DNA of 64,000 bases from Methanospirillum hungatei JF-1 (GTDB taxonomy: Archaea > Halobacteriota > Methanomicrobia > Methanomicrobiales > Methanospirillaceae): positions 2,020,936 to 2,084,935 of the forward strand of contig NC_007796.1 in assembly GCF_000013445.1 (NCBI RefSeq), in the 5' to 3' direction. A program made the position numbers and the translations under genes. The notes beneath the pieces were generated by a model, which was given only the letters and a program-made list of their open reading frames with translations, had not been told where the DNA came from and did no database searches. Below are positions 26,351 to 36,310 of this stretch, in pieces (the stretch's first letter is position 1; each line of letters opens with the position of its first letter).

Positions 26351-28417
26351 ATGGATCTCAAGTATGTCCAGACTACATGCCCGTACTGCGGTACCGGGTG
26401 TTCTTTAAACCTCGTGGTAAAGGACGGAAAGGTTGTAGGTACTGCTCCCTACCACCGCTCTCCGGTGAATGAAGGAAAGCTCTGCCCGAAAGGGACCTAT
26501 GCGCATGAATTCATCAACTCCCCGGACCGACTAACAAAACCACTGATTAAGAAGGATGGAAAGTTTGTAGAAGCAACCTGGGATGAGGCACTCAAACTCA
26601 TTGCAGAGAAGTTCAAATCCTACAAACCTGATGAATGTGCCTGTCTTGCATCAGCACGTGTCTCCAACGAAGACAACTACGCCATGATGAAGTTTGCCCG
26701 TGGTGTCCTCAAGACCAAGCACATTGATCACTGTGCCCGTCTCTGCCATGCATCTACGGTAGCCGGTCTTGCAAACATCTTTGGATCTGGTGCAATGACC
26801 AACTCCATCGGTGATATCGCCGATTCAAAGTGCGTCTTCATCATCGGTTCAAACACCTTTGAATGCCACCCGCTTATCGGACGCCGTGTCATGCAGGCAA
26901 AGGCAAAAGGTGCCAAATTCATCTATGCCGACCCGCGTCTGACCGCAACCGGAAAGCAGGCAGACCTGTACCTGCAGTTCAGATCCGGTACCGATGTTGC
27001 GCTCTTCAATGGAATGATGCAGGAAATCATCAAAAACGGATGGGAAGCAAAGGACTTCATTGAAAAACGCTGCAACGGCTTTGATGAACTCAAGAAAGAG
27101 GTCATGAAGGACGAGTACAGCCTTGAGAATGTATCATCTATCACCGGTGTTCCGGTAGATCAGATTAAGACTGCAGCAGAATGGGTTGCAAAATCCGGAG
27201 CAACTGCAATCCTCTACTCCATGGGTATCACCCAGCACACCACCGGAGTTGACAACGTTAAGTCTGTAGGTAACCTGCAGATGCTGACCGGAAACCTCGG
27301 CCGGCCGGGAACTGGTGTGAACGCCCTTCGTGGACAGAACAATGTGCAGGGTGCCTGTGACATGGGATGTCTGCCGGTTGTCTACACCGCATACCAGAAG
27401 GTCATTGATGAGGCAGCCCAGAAGAAGTTCGCAGATGCATGGAAATTCCCTGATGGCATTGCAAAAGGTGAGAACGGGTACGAAGTCACCACTCTTATGA
27501 ACGTTCTGACCGAAAAGCCAGGTGAGATCAAGTGTCTCTACATCATGGGTGAGAACCCGATGATATCAGACCCTGACCTGACCCACGTCGAGCATGCACT
27601 CAAGACCCTTGATTTCCTGGTTGTCCAGGATATCTTCCTGAACGAGACTGCTGAGTTCGCAGATGTCGTTCTTCCGGCAGCCTGTTATGCAGAGAAGGAC
27701 GGAACCCAGACCTCCACCGAACGCCGTGTCCAGATGTGGAGAAAGGCACAGGACCCGCCAGGAGAGGCAAAAGGTGACTGGGAGATCATCGCATCCATCG
27801 CAGCAGCAATGGGATATGGAGCCCAGTTCCCATGGAAGACCTCAGAAGAAGTCTTCAACGAGATGGCATCACTCACCCCGTCCTACGCAGGAATGACTTA
27901 CGAGCGTCTGAATCGGCCTGAAGCACTCCACTGGCCCTGCCCGACCAAGGAACACCCCGGAACACCGATTCTCCATAGCGAGAAGTTTGGTATGCCCGAC
28001 GGCAAGGGTCTCATGACCGCAATTCCGTTCAAGTGGCCGGTAGAAGTTCCGGACGAAGAGTACCCGTATGTTCTGACCACCGGACGTTCCATCTGGCAGT
28101 GGCACACCGGAACCATGACCCGCAGGTCTGTTGACCTTGAGCGTGAAGAGCCAACCGGATGGATTGAGATCAACACCGGTGACGCACAGAAACTTGGCAT
28201 CAAGGACAAGGAACTGGTCAAGGCAAAGACCCGCCGTGGTGAGATCACCATCACTGCACGTGTCACCGACAATATCAAGCCAGGTGTCATGTTCATTCCA
28301 TTCCACTACGTCGAATGTGCCGCAAACATGCTGACCATCAATGCGCTTGACCCAATCGCAAAGATTCCGGAGTCCAAGGCTTGTGCGGTTCGCGTTGAGA
28401 AGATACAGGAGGCCTGA
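26351..28417 (+). CDS. fdhA: formate dehydrogenase alpha subunit (F420-dependent type)
   Basis: The catalytic subunit oxidises formate at a bis-pyranopterin Mo/W centre. The N-terminal cluster motif CPYCGTGCSL (C10, C13, C17) with C45 in KLCPKGTYAHEF binds one [4Fe-4S]. DHCARLCHAST holds the metal-ligand position as Cys rather than selenocysteine. NALRGQNNVQGACDMG and GENPMISDPD are pterin-binding segments. The 688-residue length is normal for methanogen FdhA. fdhB starts two bases after the stop. A paralogous pair lies at 43602-46939. Confidence 0.96.
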   Translation: MDLKYVQTTCPYCGTGCSLNLVVKDGKVVGTAPYHRSPVNEGKLCPKGTYAHEFINSPDRLTKPLIKKDGKFVEATWDEALKLIAEKFKSYKPDECACLASARVSNEDNYAMMKFARGVLKTKHIDHCARLCHASTVAGLANIFGSGAMTNSIGDIADSKCVFIIGSNTFECHPLIGRRVMQAKAKGAKFIYADPRLTATGKQADLYLQFRSGTDVALFNGMMQEIIKNGWEAKDFIEKRCNGFDELKKEVMKDEYSLENVSSITGVPVDQIKTAAEWVAKSGATAILYSMGITQHTTGVDNVKSVGNLQMLTGNLGRPGTGVNALRGQNNVQGACDMGCLPVVYTAYQKVIDEAAQKKFADAWKFPDGIAKGENGYEVTTLMNVLTEKPGEIKCLYIMGENPMISDPDLTHVEHALKTLDFLVVQDIFLNETAEFADVVLPAACYAEKDGTQTSTERRVQMWRKAQDPPGEAKGDWEIIASIAAAMGYGAQFPWKTSEEVFNEMASLTPSYAGMTYERLNRPEALHWPCPTKEHPGTPILHSEKFGMPDGKGLMTAIPFKWPVEVPDEEYPYVLTTGRSIWQWHTGTMTRRSVDLEREEPTGWIEINTGDAQKLGIKDKELVKAKTRRGEITITARVTDNIKPGVMFIPFHYVECAANMLTINALDPIAKIPESKACAVRVEKIQEA

Positions 28418-28419
28418 AC

Positions 28420-29664
28420 ATGGCAGCAAAAGGCGATATGAGCTATGTCTGGGCAAAAGACAAAGAGATCCTCGAGAAGGGAGAATGCGGTGGAGCAGTC
28501 ACTGCACTTCTCAAATATGCACTGGAAAGTAAATTTGTAGACGCGGTCCTCGCCGTCAGAAAAGGCCAGGATATCTATGATGCAGTTCCGGCATTCATCA
28601 CCGATCCGGCAGAAGTAGCATCCACCGCAGGATCCCTGCACTGTGGAACCCTCCTGCTTCCAAAGATCTTAAAGAACTACGCCGACGGTGCAAAGGGCAT
28701 GAAGATCGCCGTAACCTGCAAGGGTTGTGACATCATGGCCTTTTACGAACTTGCAAAGAGAAACCAGGTGAACCTTGACAATATCGTCATGATTGGTGTC
28801 AACTGTGGTGGATCGGTAAGCCCGGTTGGTGCACGGAAGATGATCGCTGAGAAGTTCGGCGTTGATCCTGACACCGTTCACAAGGAAGAGATCGACAAGG
28901 GTCAGTTCATCATCGAGTACGAAGGCGGACACAAGGGCATCAAGATTGATGAACTTGAAGAAGAAGGGTTCGGACGCCGGTCCAACTGCCGCCGCTGTAA
29001 GATGAAAATCCCCCGCCAGGCAGATCTTGCATGCGGTAACTGGGGAGTCATCGGTGACAAGGCAGGAAAGGCAACCTTTATCGAAGTCTGTTCAGAGAAG
29101 GGTGCAAAGCTCCTCTCCGATGCACAGGCAAAGGGTGTTGTCGAAGTTGCTGCAGCTGATCCAAAGGGTATCGAGATCCGTGGCAAGGTTGAGAAGGCCA
29201 TGCTCAAACTCGGTGACGAGTGGCGTGAGAAAGACTTTGCATCACTTGGCAAAGGCAAAGACCGCTTAAAACTCCTGATGGAGGAGACATCAAAGTGTAT
29301 CAAGTGTTACGCCTGTGTCGAGAACTGTCCAATCTGTTACTGTGTTGAGTGTTCAACCAAGAAGCCCTGGTACATCACCCCGGGACAGCTCCCGCCAGGC
29401 TTTATGTTCCATCTGATCAGGTTTGCACACATCTCTGACTCCTGTATCAACTGTGGTCAGTGTGAGGAACTCTGTTCGATGGATATCCGGAATGCACTCT
29501 TCATGCACTCCCAGCAGGTTGAGATTGAGAAGCAGTTCAAGCACACGCCGGGTATTGACATGACTCCGCCAATCCACGCATTTGTTGAGGAGAAGGCAGA
29601 GCGGGCACGGCTTGATGCAACCGGAACCGATTCCATCTATATCAACATATTCAAGGATGAGTAA
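28420..29664 (+). CDS. fdhB: formate dehydrogenase beta subunit (F420 and flavin binding)
   Basis: FdhB receives electrons from FdhA and reduces coenzyme F420; in Methanospirillum-type complexes FdhAB can also feed HdrABC through MvhD. The 414-residue protein has the FrhB/FdhB N-terminal and flavin domains (KGCDIMAFYEL, GVNCGGSVSP) and GFGRRSNCRRCKMKIPRQAD. Two C-terminal [4Fe-4S] motifs are CIKCYACVENCPICYC and CINCGQCEELCSMDI. It is coupled to fdhA by a two-base gap. Confidence 0.95.
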   Translation: MAAKGDMSYVWAKDKEILEKGECGGAVTALLKYALESKFVDAVLAVRKGQDIYDAVPAFITDPAEVASTAGSLHCGTLLLPKILKNYADGAKGMKIAVTCKGCDIMAFYELAKRNQVNLDNIVMIGVNCGGSVSPVGARKMIAEKFGVDPDTVHKEEIDKGQFIIEYEGGHKGIKIDELEEEGFGRRSNCRRCKMKIPRQADLACGNWGVIGDKAGKATFIEVCSEKGAKLLSDAQAKGVVEVAAADPKGIEIRGKVEKAMLKLGDEWREKDFASLGKGKDRLKLLMEETSKCIKCYACVENCPICYCVECSTKKPWYITPGQLPPGFMFHLIRFAHISDSCINCGQCEELCSMDIRNALFMHSQQVEIEKQFKHTPGIDMTPPIHAFVEEKAERARLDATGTDSIYINIFKDE

Positions 29665-29760
29665 TCATCCCCACATTTTTCGCAAAACCAGCCTTTTTTC
29701 CCTACCGGGGTAACACCCGGACAGGGAACACCTTAAGATGTTCACAGACATCCTGTACGT

Positions 29761-30306
29761 ATGAATGAGTACCTGCGCAAGACATCCCATCTGTTATTCG
29801 GACTCCTTGTTGCCGGTGTAATCCTTATATTCCCGACATATCATGCCGCCATGATCATCGGATTTTCCCTGTACATCGGTCTTATCCTCATTGACCTGTG
29901 CATGAAAGGATATACCATCCCGCTTATCAGCACACTCATTCACCATATGGAGCGTGAAGGAGAGTTTCCAGGGAAGGGTGCATTCTTCTTTGTATTCAGC
30001 GCCCTCGTAACCCTGATGTTCTTCCCACCGGTTGTCGCTGCTGTATCGGTTGCAGTCCTTGCCGTGCTGGATGGATTTTCAACAATCTTTGGCATCCGAT
30101 TTGGAACGCACCGGATATGGAAGAAAAAGACCCTTGAAGGGTTCCTCGGAGGTGTCATTATCACGACGGCTCTGCTCCTGCTTATATCACCCCCGATGTA
30201 TGCCGTGCTCATCTCACTTGTTGCCGGATTTGTCGAACTCGTAAGTCCGGTCGATGACAACCTCATCATTCCGTGGGTTGTTGCGATGCTGATTACCCTA
30301 CTCTGA
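29761..30306 (+). CDS. dolichol/phosphatidate kinase-like membrane protein
   Basis: This 181-residue polytopic protein matches the CTP-dependent lipid kinase family (SEC59/DGK1/VTE5). It has an N-terminal RKTSHLLFG, then GEFPGKGAFFF, the signature AVLDGFSTIFGIRFGTHR with KKKTLEGFLGG, and a terminal FVELVSPVDDNLIIP. Members phosphorylate dolichol, phytol or diacylglycerol. In archaea a role in recycling polyprenols or archaeol-type lipids is plausible. It is preceded by a pyrimidine-rich intergenic region after fdhB and is probably its own transcript. The substrate is unknown. Confidence 0.8.
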   Translation: MNEYLRKTSHLLFGLLVAGVILIFPTYHAAMIIGFSLYIGLILIDLCMKGYTIPLISTLIHHMEREGEFPGKGAFFFVFSALVTLMFFPPVVAAVSVAVLAVLDGFSTIFGIRFGTHRIWKKKTLEGFLGGVIITTALLLLISPPMYAVLISLVAGFVELVSPVDDNLIIPWVVAMLITLL

Positions 30307-30442
30307 AAAAGAACACATTTCGGTATATTTTTCCGCGACATGCCAGAGCATGTTTAAAGAGGCGAGATAATATCGGGTATAGACACAGGTTTTTCGGAGC
30401 AAAACCATTATGCTTATATCCCCATGACACGCAGAATATGCG

Positions 30443-32038
30443 ATGGAAATACCTTCTTTTTCAGACCTCCAGCTTTCACCTGGAATCATTAAAGCCATCC
30501 GTGATATCGGATATGAAGAACCAACCCCAATACAGCAAGAGGTTATCCCATTAATTCTCGCCGGCAATGATGTAGCAGGACAGGCATACACCGGAACCGG
30601 TAAGACTGCCGCGTTTGGTATCCCTGCAATCGAACTCTGTCAGCCTGCAAACCGGAACGTTCAGACTATTGTACTCTGTCCAAGCAGAGAACTGGCGGTG
30701 CAGGTAGGAACAGAACTCAATAAACTCGCAATGCATAAAAAAGGGATATCTATCCTGCCGGTATATGGAGGCCAGCCTATTGAACGACAGATTAAAGCCT
30801 TGTCGAGAGGTGTCCAGATAATCATTGGAACACCGGGGCGGGTTATTGATCATATCAAAAGAAAGACACTCCTTCTTGATGCGGTCTCCCTTGTTGTCCT
30901 TGATGAGGCAGACCAAATGTTGGACATGGGTTTTCGCGAAGATATCGAAGAGATTTTGTCCCATATACCAAAAGAACGACAGACCGTTATCCTCTCTGCA
31001 ACCTTCCCTCCTGAAATCCTTGATATCTCCCGACGTTTCCAGAAAAACCCCATCGATGTCAAGATGGTGCACCAGGAACTGACGGTCCCGCAGATTGAAC
31101 AATACTATATCGAAGTCAGAGAACCGGCAAAAGCAGATACGCTCATCAGAGTTCTTGAATTTTACCAACCCCAGCGGACCATCATCTTTTGTAATACCCA
31201 GATCGCCGTTGACGCCGTATCCAGCGCCCTCAAGGCAGAAGGGTTCCTCGCCGACGGACTGCATGGCGGTATGGCACAGGCCCAGCGTGACAAAGTCATG
31301 AATGCATTCAGAAAGGGGCAACTTGAGATTCTGATCGCTACCGATGTTGCTGCCCGTGGGATTGATGTTGAAGAGATAGACCTTGTCTGTAACTTTGACT
31401 TCCCCCAGGATGATGAGTACTATGTACACCGGATAGGGAGAACGGCACGGGCAGGACGTACCGGTCGTGCCATCAGCTTTGTCAGCCCCCGTGAGCGGTA
31501 CAGACTTCGGGATGTCAGACGGAGTACCCGTGCAGAGCCTGAGCCACTCCCTATTCCGACCCTTCGTGAGATAGGCGGGAAGAAGGCAACGACTACCCTT
31601 GCCGATGCCGATGCCCTGATGAAGACCGGAGACCTCACATTCTGCCGGCCGATGATAGAAGAGAAACTTGCCGAAGGAGCCGACCCCGTGGCACTTGCAA
31701 CCTCTCTTCTGATGATTGCAGCAGGCATTGCAACCGAAAAAGAGGATGATCTTGAGAAGTACCTGGGAGAACAGGCAGTCGTCAGACTTTCTGCAGGAAG
31801 GCAGGACGGCATTCTGGTCAGGGATATTCTGCAGATTGTAAGAAACAGTGGCAGAAACATCCAGAATGACATTGGAAATATCAGGATTGGTCAGACTGCC
31901 ACCTATATTGATGTCCCCGAACAATCGGTGAAGGAAGTCATTGATGTCCTGAACGGTGCACAGATAGGGAGAATCAGACTTGTGGCAAAAAGAGGGAGAA
32001 AGCAATCTGAAATCCCGAAGAGACGCTTTAATAAATGA
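30443..32038 (+). CDS. DEAD-box RNA helicase
   Basis: The 531-residue protein contains all helicase motifs. The Q motif is at the start (GYEEPTPIQQEVIP); Walker A is AYTGTGKTAAF, with PSRELAVQ, GTPGRVIDH and VVLDEADQMLDMGF. Motif III is SAT. In the second RecA-like lobe are IFCNTQIAV, ATDVAARGIDVEEIDLV and HRIGRTARAGRTGRA. A C-terminal extension ends in a DbpA-like RNA-binding domain (NIRIGQTATYIDVPE) and a basic tail. It resembles CsdA/DeaD, which unwinds structured RNA during ribosome assembly and growth in the cold. It is convergent with the Hyf-like operon. Confidence 0.94.
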   Translation: MEIPSFSDLQLSPGIIKAIRDIGYEEPTPIQQEVIPLILAGNDVAGQAYTGTGKTAAFGIPAIELCQPANRNVQTIVLCPSRELAVQVGTELNKLAMHKKGISILPVYGGQPIERQIKALSRGVQIIIGTPGRVIDHIKRKTLLLDAVSLVVLDEADQMLDMGFREDIEEILSHIPKERQTVILSATFPPEILDISRRFQKNPIDVKMVHQELTVPQIEQYYIEVREPAKADTLIRVLEFYQPQRTIIFCNTQIAVDAVSSALKAEGFLADGLHGGMAQAQRDKVMNAFRKGQLEILIATDVAARGIDVEEIDLVCNFDFPQDDEYYVHRIGRTARAGRTGRAISFVSPRERYRLRDVRRSTRAEPEPLPIPTLREIGGKKATTTLADADALMKTGDLTFCRPMIEEKLAEGADPVALATSLLMIAAGIATEKEDDLEKYLGEQAVVRLSAGRQDGILVRDILQIVRNSGRNIQNDIGNIRIGQTATYIDVPEQSVKEVIDVLNGAQIGRIRLVAKRGRKQSEIPKRRFNK

Positions 32039-32074
32039 ATTAAATTTTTTTGAATGTGAAAATAAAAAAATAAA
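32039..32074. terminator. T-rich convergent terminator region
   Basis: The 36 bases between the convergent helicase and small-subunit genes are almost all A/T, with T-runs in both directions (TTTTTTT on plus near 32045; matching A-runs give T-runs on minus). Archaeal polymerases stop at such runs, so this probably terminates both transcripts. Confidence 0.5.
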
Positions 32075-32599
32075 TTATCTTTTTTTCGCCACATTCATCA
32101 ACGTCAGGAGTCCTTCCAGGATGGCTGCCGGTGTCGGAGGATTTCCCGGGATCTTCAGGTCAACCGGGATCACGGCATCCACCGGACCGACGACGGCATA
32201 GGTTCCAATATACATGCCGCCGGTACAGGCATCATCACCGACTGCAATGACAAATTTTGGTTCTGGAGTTGCTTCGTAGGTCTTTATCAGTGCCTCCTTC
32301 ATCCCATGAGTCACCACACCGGTGACGGCAAGGATGTCCGCATGCCGGGGCGAGGCTACAAAGGTTATCCCAAACCGTTCGACATCATAGTGTGGAGCGG
32401 AGAGGTTTGCAAGTTCAATCTCTGCAGCATTATCACTGCCACAGTCAACCTCTCTGATCGCGATACTATGCCCGAACACCCGGTCAATCTCCGCTTTGAG
32501 CATCACTCCGGCTGATTCAAAAGCACTGTCCGGGGTGTATGCCTGGAGATCCTTTGGTTTTTTGAGTAAAAATGAGAGAATATTCATATTCATCCTCAC
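32075..32599 (-). CDS. Hyf/Ech-type small-subunit homologue lacking all cluster ligands
   Basis: This is a NuoB/HycG-like small subunit of 174 residues. YDVERFGITFVASPRHADILAV (long conserved block, about 71-92) and IPGNPPTPAAILEGL identify the family. Aligned by eye to HycG, the four Cys that bind the proximal [4Fe-4S] cluster are replaced: D56 and A59 in the first motif, D123 in GDDACTGG, and N153 in IPGNPPTP. Two other Cys (53, 125) are offset from those positions. Electron transfer through this subunit therefore looks impossible in the usual way. A GTG start gives a GTGA overlap with the large-subunit stop. Confidence 0.85.
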   Translation of the reverse strand: MRMNMNILSFLLKKPKDLQAYTPDSAFESAGVMLKAEIDRVFGHSIAIREVDCGSDNAAEIELANLSAPHYDVERFGITFVASPRHADILAVTGVVTHGMKEALIKTYEATPEPKFVIAVGDDACTGGMYIGTYAVVGPVDAVIPVDLKIPGNPPTPAAILEGLLTLMNVAKKR

Positions 32600-34155
32600 A
32601 GATCGGTCCCTGCATACGAGAGGTTCATACTCTTATTTATAACCGGGAAATCAGGGACGATATTTCCCAGAACGGCATGCTCGAGTGCCATCCAGTTACA
32701 GAACGACGCGGTGGACAGGGCAAACCGGTCAATAGAGCCATCACATATCCTGACATAACAGAGATTTCGTCCTCGGGGGGATTCAACGGCTGCAAGGGCA
32801 TCTCCATCACAGACCTCATACTCTGCCTGAACCGGCCCTTTTGGTATCTGCCTGACGAGTTCGGTGATGTACGCAAGGGATGCCAGGACCTCATCACCCT
32901 TCAGGGCAAACCGTCCCAGGACATCACCGGTCATCCGGGTGAGCGGAGGAATGGGATGAGTTTCGTACAGGCCATAGGGATGATCTGACCTGACATCAAG
33001 TGCCCGGCCGCTCGCCCGTGCCACCGGCCCGGATAGTGCCAGAGGATCGATGAGTGGCTCCCGCACCACCCCGGTTGTGGAGAACCGGTCAATAACAGAC
33101 GGGACAGAGAGGACCCAGGACAGGATGCCCTCAAGATCGACCCTGACCTTCATGAGCGTATCCGTCACCTCAACCAGCAGATCATCGGGGATGTCATGGC
33201 TGATACCGCCGATACCGATAATCCCTTTCAGGAACCGTGAACCGGTCAGGCGTTCACAAACCCGCTGCACCGTCTCGCGGAGAATGAGAAGCCGGCTTGC
33301 TGCCGTGGAAAACGCAACATCGGTGACCATACCGGCCAGATCTGAGAGCAGTGACCAGGATCGTTCAAGCTCGAGGAAATACGCCCGGAGCCAGACTGCA
33401 CGGGGCGGGACCTGTACTGATAAGATCTGTTCAACTGCCATCGCATAGCAGCAGGCATTGGCAACCGACTCATCTCCGCTCACTGACTCTGCAATCCTCA
33501 CCCCTTTTTCAGGACTGCACCCCTCAGCACGTTTCTCAATACCCCGGTGCAGGTATCCAAGACGAATCTCAAGGTTTAAAATGTCCTCCCCTATCACCGA
33601 GAACCGGAAATGCCCTGGCTCGATGATCCCTGCATGGACCGGTCCGACCGGAACCTGATACACCCCTGTCCCTTCCATGGTCCTGAATTCATAGGGAGTC
33701 GTATGGTCCGACGCCGTGAAGGGGGTGATGGGGGCATTCTTGATACTCTTTTTTAATGGATAAAACCCGTCAGGATATGCTTCATGAAGGAAGAGTCTGC
33801 GGGTATCAGGAGAGCCGGCAAACTGAAGACCAAATCCATCAGTGATCGCCCGTTCAAACCTGCTCGCAGCAGGATAGATCTCCACAAGTGACTCTGGCAT
33901 TCGGGTATTGAGGACCAGGACAAGATATTTCCTCATCTCTGTGAGCTCAAAGACATACCTTAGCACAAAGGAACCATCTTTCGCTTCTCTTTCGCAGAAT
34001 ATCCAGACCAAACGGGACTCAAGAGCCAGAAGTGTCTCTGCAACCGCTCTGATACGCTCATCAGGCACTGCATAGGAGATGGTTGTCATATCTTCCCCTA
34101 TCAGCCATTCGGCCGGGAGGGAGAGGGCTGAATAATGTGCATGTACACCGGTCAT
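32596..34155 (-). CDS. HycE/HyfG-type large-subunit homologue without NiFe ligands
   Basis: The 519-residue protein fuses a NuoC-like N-terminal domain (about 1-165) to a NuoD/hydrogenase-large-subunit domain marked by YQVPVGPVHAGIIEPGHFRF and LGYLHRGIEKRAEG. The two CxxC pairs that hold the NiFe centre in hydrogenases are gone. The first reads S226-G-D-E229 in a context aligned with RxCGxC, and the second reads S513-Y-A-G516 in NLSYAGTD near the C-terminus, aligned with DPCxxC. It is therefore not a hydrogenase. The gene is coupled by ATGA/GTGA overlaps to both neighbours. Confidence 0.88.
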   Translation of the reverse strand: MTGVHAHYSALSLPAEWLIGEDMTTISYAVPDERIRAVAETLLALESRLVWIFCEREAKDGSFVLRYVFELTEMRKYLVLVLNTRMPESLVEIYPAASRFERAITDGFGLQFAGSPDTRRLFLHEAYPDGFYPLKKSIKNAPITPFTASDHTTPYEFRTMEGTGVYQVPVGPVHAGIIEPGHFRFSVIGEDILNLEIRLGYLHRGIEKRAEGCSPEKGVRIAESVSGDESVANACCYAMAVEQILSVQVPPRAVWLRAYFLELERSWSLLSDLAGMVTDVAFSTAASRLLILRETVQRVCERLTGSRFLKGIIGIGGISHDIPDDLLVEVTDTLMKVRVDLEGILSWVLSVPSVIDRFSTTGVVREPLIDPLALSGPVARASGRALDVRSDHPYGLYETHPIPPLTRMTGDVLGRFALKGDEVLASLAYITELVRQIPKGPVQAEYEVCDGDALAAVESPRGRNLCYVRICDGSIDRFALSTASFCNWMALEHAVLGNIVPDFPVINKSMNLSYAGTDL

Positions 34156-35621
34156 AGCTGCACCCCGAATCCCAGATCAGCAACCGCCGCAGCAAGGAAG
34201 GCTTCCTCCCCAGGTATCATCACGGTCCCAATCATGATTGAAAGGAGGAGAAGCAGAACAATGGGAACTTTCATGGAGAGAGGCGCCGTATAGGGCACCG
34301 GACCTTCCCCGGCCGGGAACCTGACCGCCATTACCGGGAGGTAAAACCGGAGCAGGGCGACTCCTGCACAGGCAAACAGGAGAAGGACTATTGCCGGAAT
34401 CCATACTGAGATCGCTGCAGCTGCCAGAAGTATCCCCACCTTTGAGAGAAAGAGCGGGAAGAGAGGCATTCCGATAAGAGCTGCACACCCTGCCATCACG
34501 GTTACCGCCGCAAAGGGCTGAAGCAGCAGGAGGTCTCCGATCTCGTCCTCACCGGTCCGTGTCGGAACCTTATACTGGCGGTGGAGGATACCGGCGGAGA
34601 AGAACAGACCTGCTTTGATGCAGGAATGCGAGAGCATATGAAAGAGTGCCCAGAATAGTGCCACCGGGCTTCCGATACCAATGCCAAGCAAGATGAACCC
34701 CATATTCTCAATGGATGAGAAGGCGATAAGCGTCTTAAGCTTCTTCTGCCTGAGCATCGAGAGACAGGCGACCGAGATAGTAATCATGGCAAAGACGATC
34801 AGGAGAACTGATACCTGCCCGAACACCCCTGTCTCCTTCATGATCCCGGTCATCCGGAGGATTCCATACATCCCGATATTGAGTATTGCACCGGACAGAA
34901 CCGCACTTACCGCTGAAGGAGCCTTGGCATGAGCCAGAGGAAGCCAGGTATGAAATGGCACAATGCCTGATTTTGCTGCAAACCCGATAAAGAAGAAGAC
35001 AAAGGCGATAAAGACCATGCCGCTGTCCAGACCGGCTGCTTCATCCACAATCTCTGTCCACAGAAGACTTCCGACACCGGTCTTATTCCTGACCGCCTCA
35101 AAGAGGAAGATGATCCCGATGAATGAGAAGAGCATCGAGGTTGAACAGATGAAGATGTACTTCAGCGATGCATCAATCGTTGCCTTGAGTGCAAGGATTG
35201 CAATAAGCACCGCAGAGAGAACGGTCGTCAGTTCTGCACAGATCCAGAACAGGGCAATATTGGGGGTGAAGATTGCCATGGTTGTAGCGGCAAGCAGGAA
35301 TGAGAATCCGAAATAAAATATCCGAAGACTTCTCTTCTCCAGATCCCCTGACCTGACCAGCCCGTCAATATATCCAACAGCATACAGAGCTGCTGCAGCA
35401 AAGATGATGCTGGTTGTGAGCATCACAAAAAGGCTCATGTGATCGATGAGGAAGAACGGGGAATCGTCCCAGATCCCAGGAGATACGATAAAATACAGCG
35501 TTATTATGAGGGAAATAACCGGATGGATAACGCCAAGAAGGCTGAGTGACCGGTGTGTCCGGAGCAGCAGCTGCAAAAGAAGAATCACCATTGCAACCAC
35601 CGGGTACAGGACTGCTATCAT
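34152..35621 (-). CDS. HyfF/NuoN-like antiporter-type membrane subunit
   Basis: This 489-residue polytopic protein of the proton-conducting membrane transporter family has about 14 membrane helices. Conserved features are LFWICAELTTVLSAVLIAIL (Glu in helix 5), the lysine helix GFAAKSGIVPFHTWLPLAHAKAPSAVSAVLSG, and a second Lys near LRQKKLKTLIAFSSIENMG. These charged residues form the ion path in complex I and group 4 hydrogenases. It is the second antiporter-like subunit of the operon and is joined by ATGA overlaps to the HyfE-like and HyfG-like genes. Confidence 0.88.
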   Translation of the reverse strand: MIAVLYPVVAMVILLLQLLLRTHRSLSLLGVIHPVISLIITLYFIVSPGIWDDSPFFLIDHMSLFVMLTTSIIFAAAALYAVGYIDGLVRSGDLEKRSLRIFYFGFSFLLAATTMAIFTPNIALFWICAELTTVLSAVLIAILALKATIDASLKYIFICSTSMLFSFIGIIFLFEAVRNKTGVGSLLWTEIVDEAAGLDSGMVFIAFVFFFIGFAAKSGIVPFHTWLPLAHAKAPSAVSAVLSGAILNIGMYGILRMTGIMKETGVFGQVSVLLIVFAMITISVACLSMLRQKKLKTLIAFSSIENMGFILLGIGIGSPVALFWALFHMLSHSCIKAGLFFSAGILHRQYKVPTRTGEDEIGDLLLLQPFAAVTVMAGCAALIGMPLFPLFLSKVGILLAAAAISVWIPAIVLLLFACAGVALLRFYLPVMAVRFPAGEGPVPYTAPLSMKVPIVLLLLLSIMIGTVMIPGEEAFLAAAVADLGFGVQL

Positions 35622-36310
35622 GCTATCCCTCCCTCTTCAGACAGCAGATGAAACTCCTCCAACCGGCTTTTATACTCCTCAATGGATGAGTCTATGCCGA
35701 CGGTCATGATGGATGTCAGGAGCACCAGGATGATGAGATCGATGACGATGACAAACTCGATGAAGAACGGCAGTTCAGTGACGAATAATCCAAAGGCAAG
35801 AACCCCATTCTCCATCGACAGATAGCCGATGACCTTGGATATCGCCATCCTCCGAATACACACCGCTAAAAGTCCCATTAGGACGAGGGATACCCCGATG
35901 ACCGAGCCTAAGAAGAACAAGCTGCTTGCCGCATACAGTGACTCCAGTATCTGTGCAAAACAGACATAGACGAGCAGAATAATGAGGATGCTGAGCATAA
36001 GGGCACCAGGAGGCCGAAGATAGGAGAATTTCAGATCCTGCTGAATATGTATCCGCTCCTGAATGAGCCTGATACATGCCGGAATCCCCCATACCTTGGA
36101 TACCACTGTGAGGGCAGCGACCAGGAGGAGGATGGTATGTTCTTCAAGTACGACAAGGCCAAGCGCAATCAGAACCAGCAGAAAAGACTGGAACTGATAT
36201 GTCCTGACCAGATTTTTAAGACTTCTTGATGAGAGGAGAAATCCCCCGGACACCAGGACCAGTATCAGACATATCCTGATCCACACCGGTGCCACTTCTG
36301 TAAGTATCAC
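35618..36310 (-). CDS. HyfE-like membrane subunit
   Basis: The protein has 230 residues with about seven membrane helices, matching the hydrogenase-4 component E layout. That layout places a NuoK-like domain after an N-terminal helix pair (IAMSKVIGYLSMENGVLAFGLF region, GPVIEF-like LPFFIEFVIVIDLIILVLLTSIM). A glutamate in YLSMENG corresponds to the conserved membrane Glu of NuoK. The C-terminus ends in a soluble, acidic tail (SIEEYKSRLEEFHLLSEEGG). The gene overlaps its neighbours by ATGA on both sides. Confidence 0.82.
   Translation of the reverse strand: MILTEVAPVWIRICLILVLVSGGFLLSSRSLKNLVRTYQFQSFLLVLIALGLVVLEEHTILLLVAALTVVSKVWGIPACIRLIQERIHIQQDLKFSYLRPPGALMLSILIILLVYVCFAQILESLYAASSLFFLGSVIGVSLVLMGLLAVCIRRMAISKVIGYLSMENGVLAFGLFVTELPFFIEFVIVIDLIILVLLTSIMTVGIDSSIEEYKSRLEEFHLLSEEGGIA

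Noticed and set aside
26351-28417. selenocysteine in formate dehydrogenase
   Set aside because: The metal-ligand position is encoded as Cys (DHCARLCHAST), with no in-frame UGA; the second copy is also Cys.
30551-32005. 484-codon open frame on the minus strand
   Set aside because: It lies entirely opposite the DEAD-box helicase, whose motifs are unmistakable. The antisense product has no family features and a Cys/Gly-rich shadow composition.
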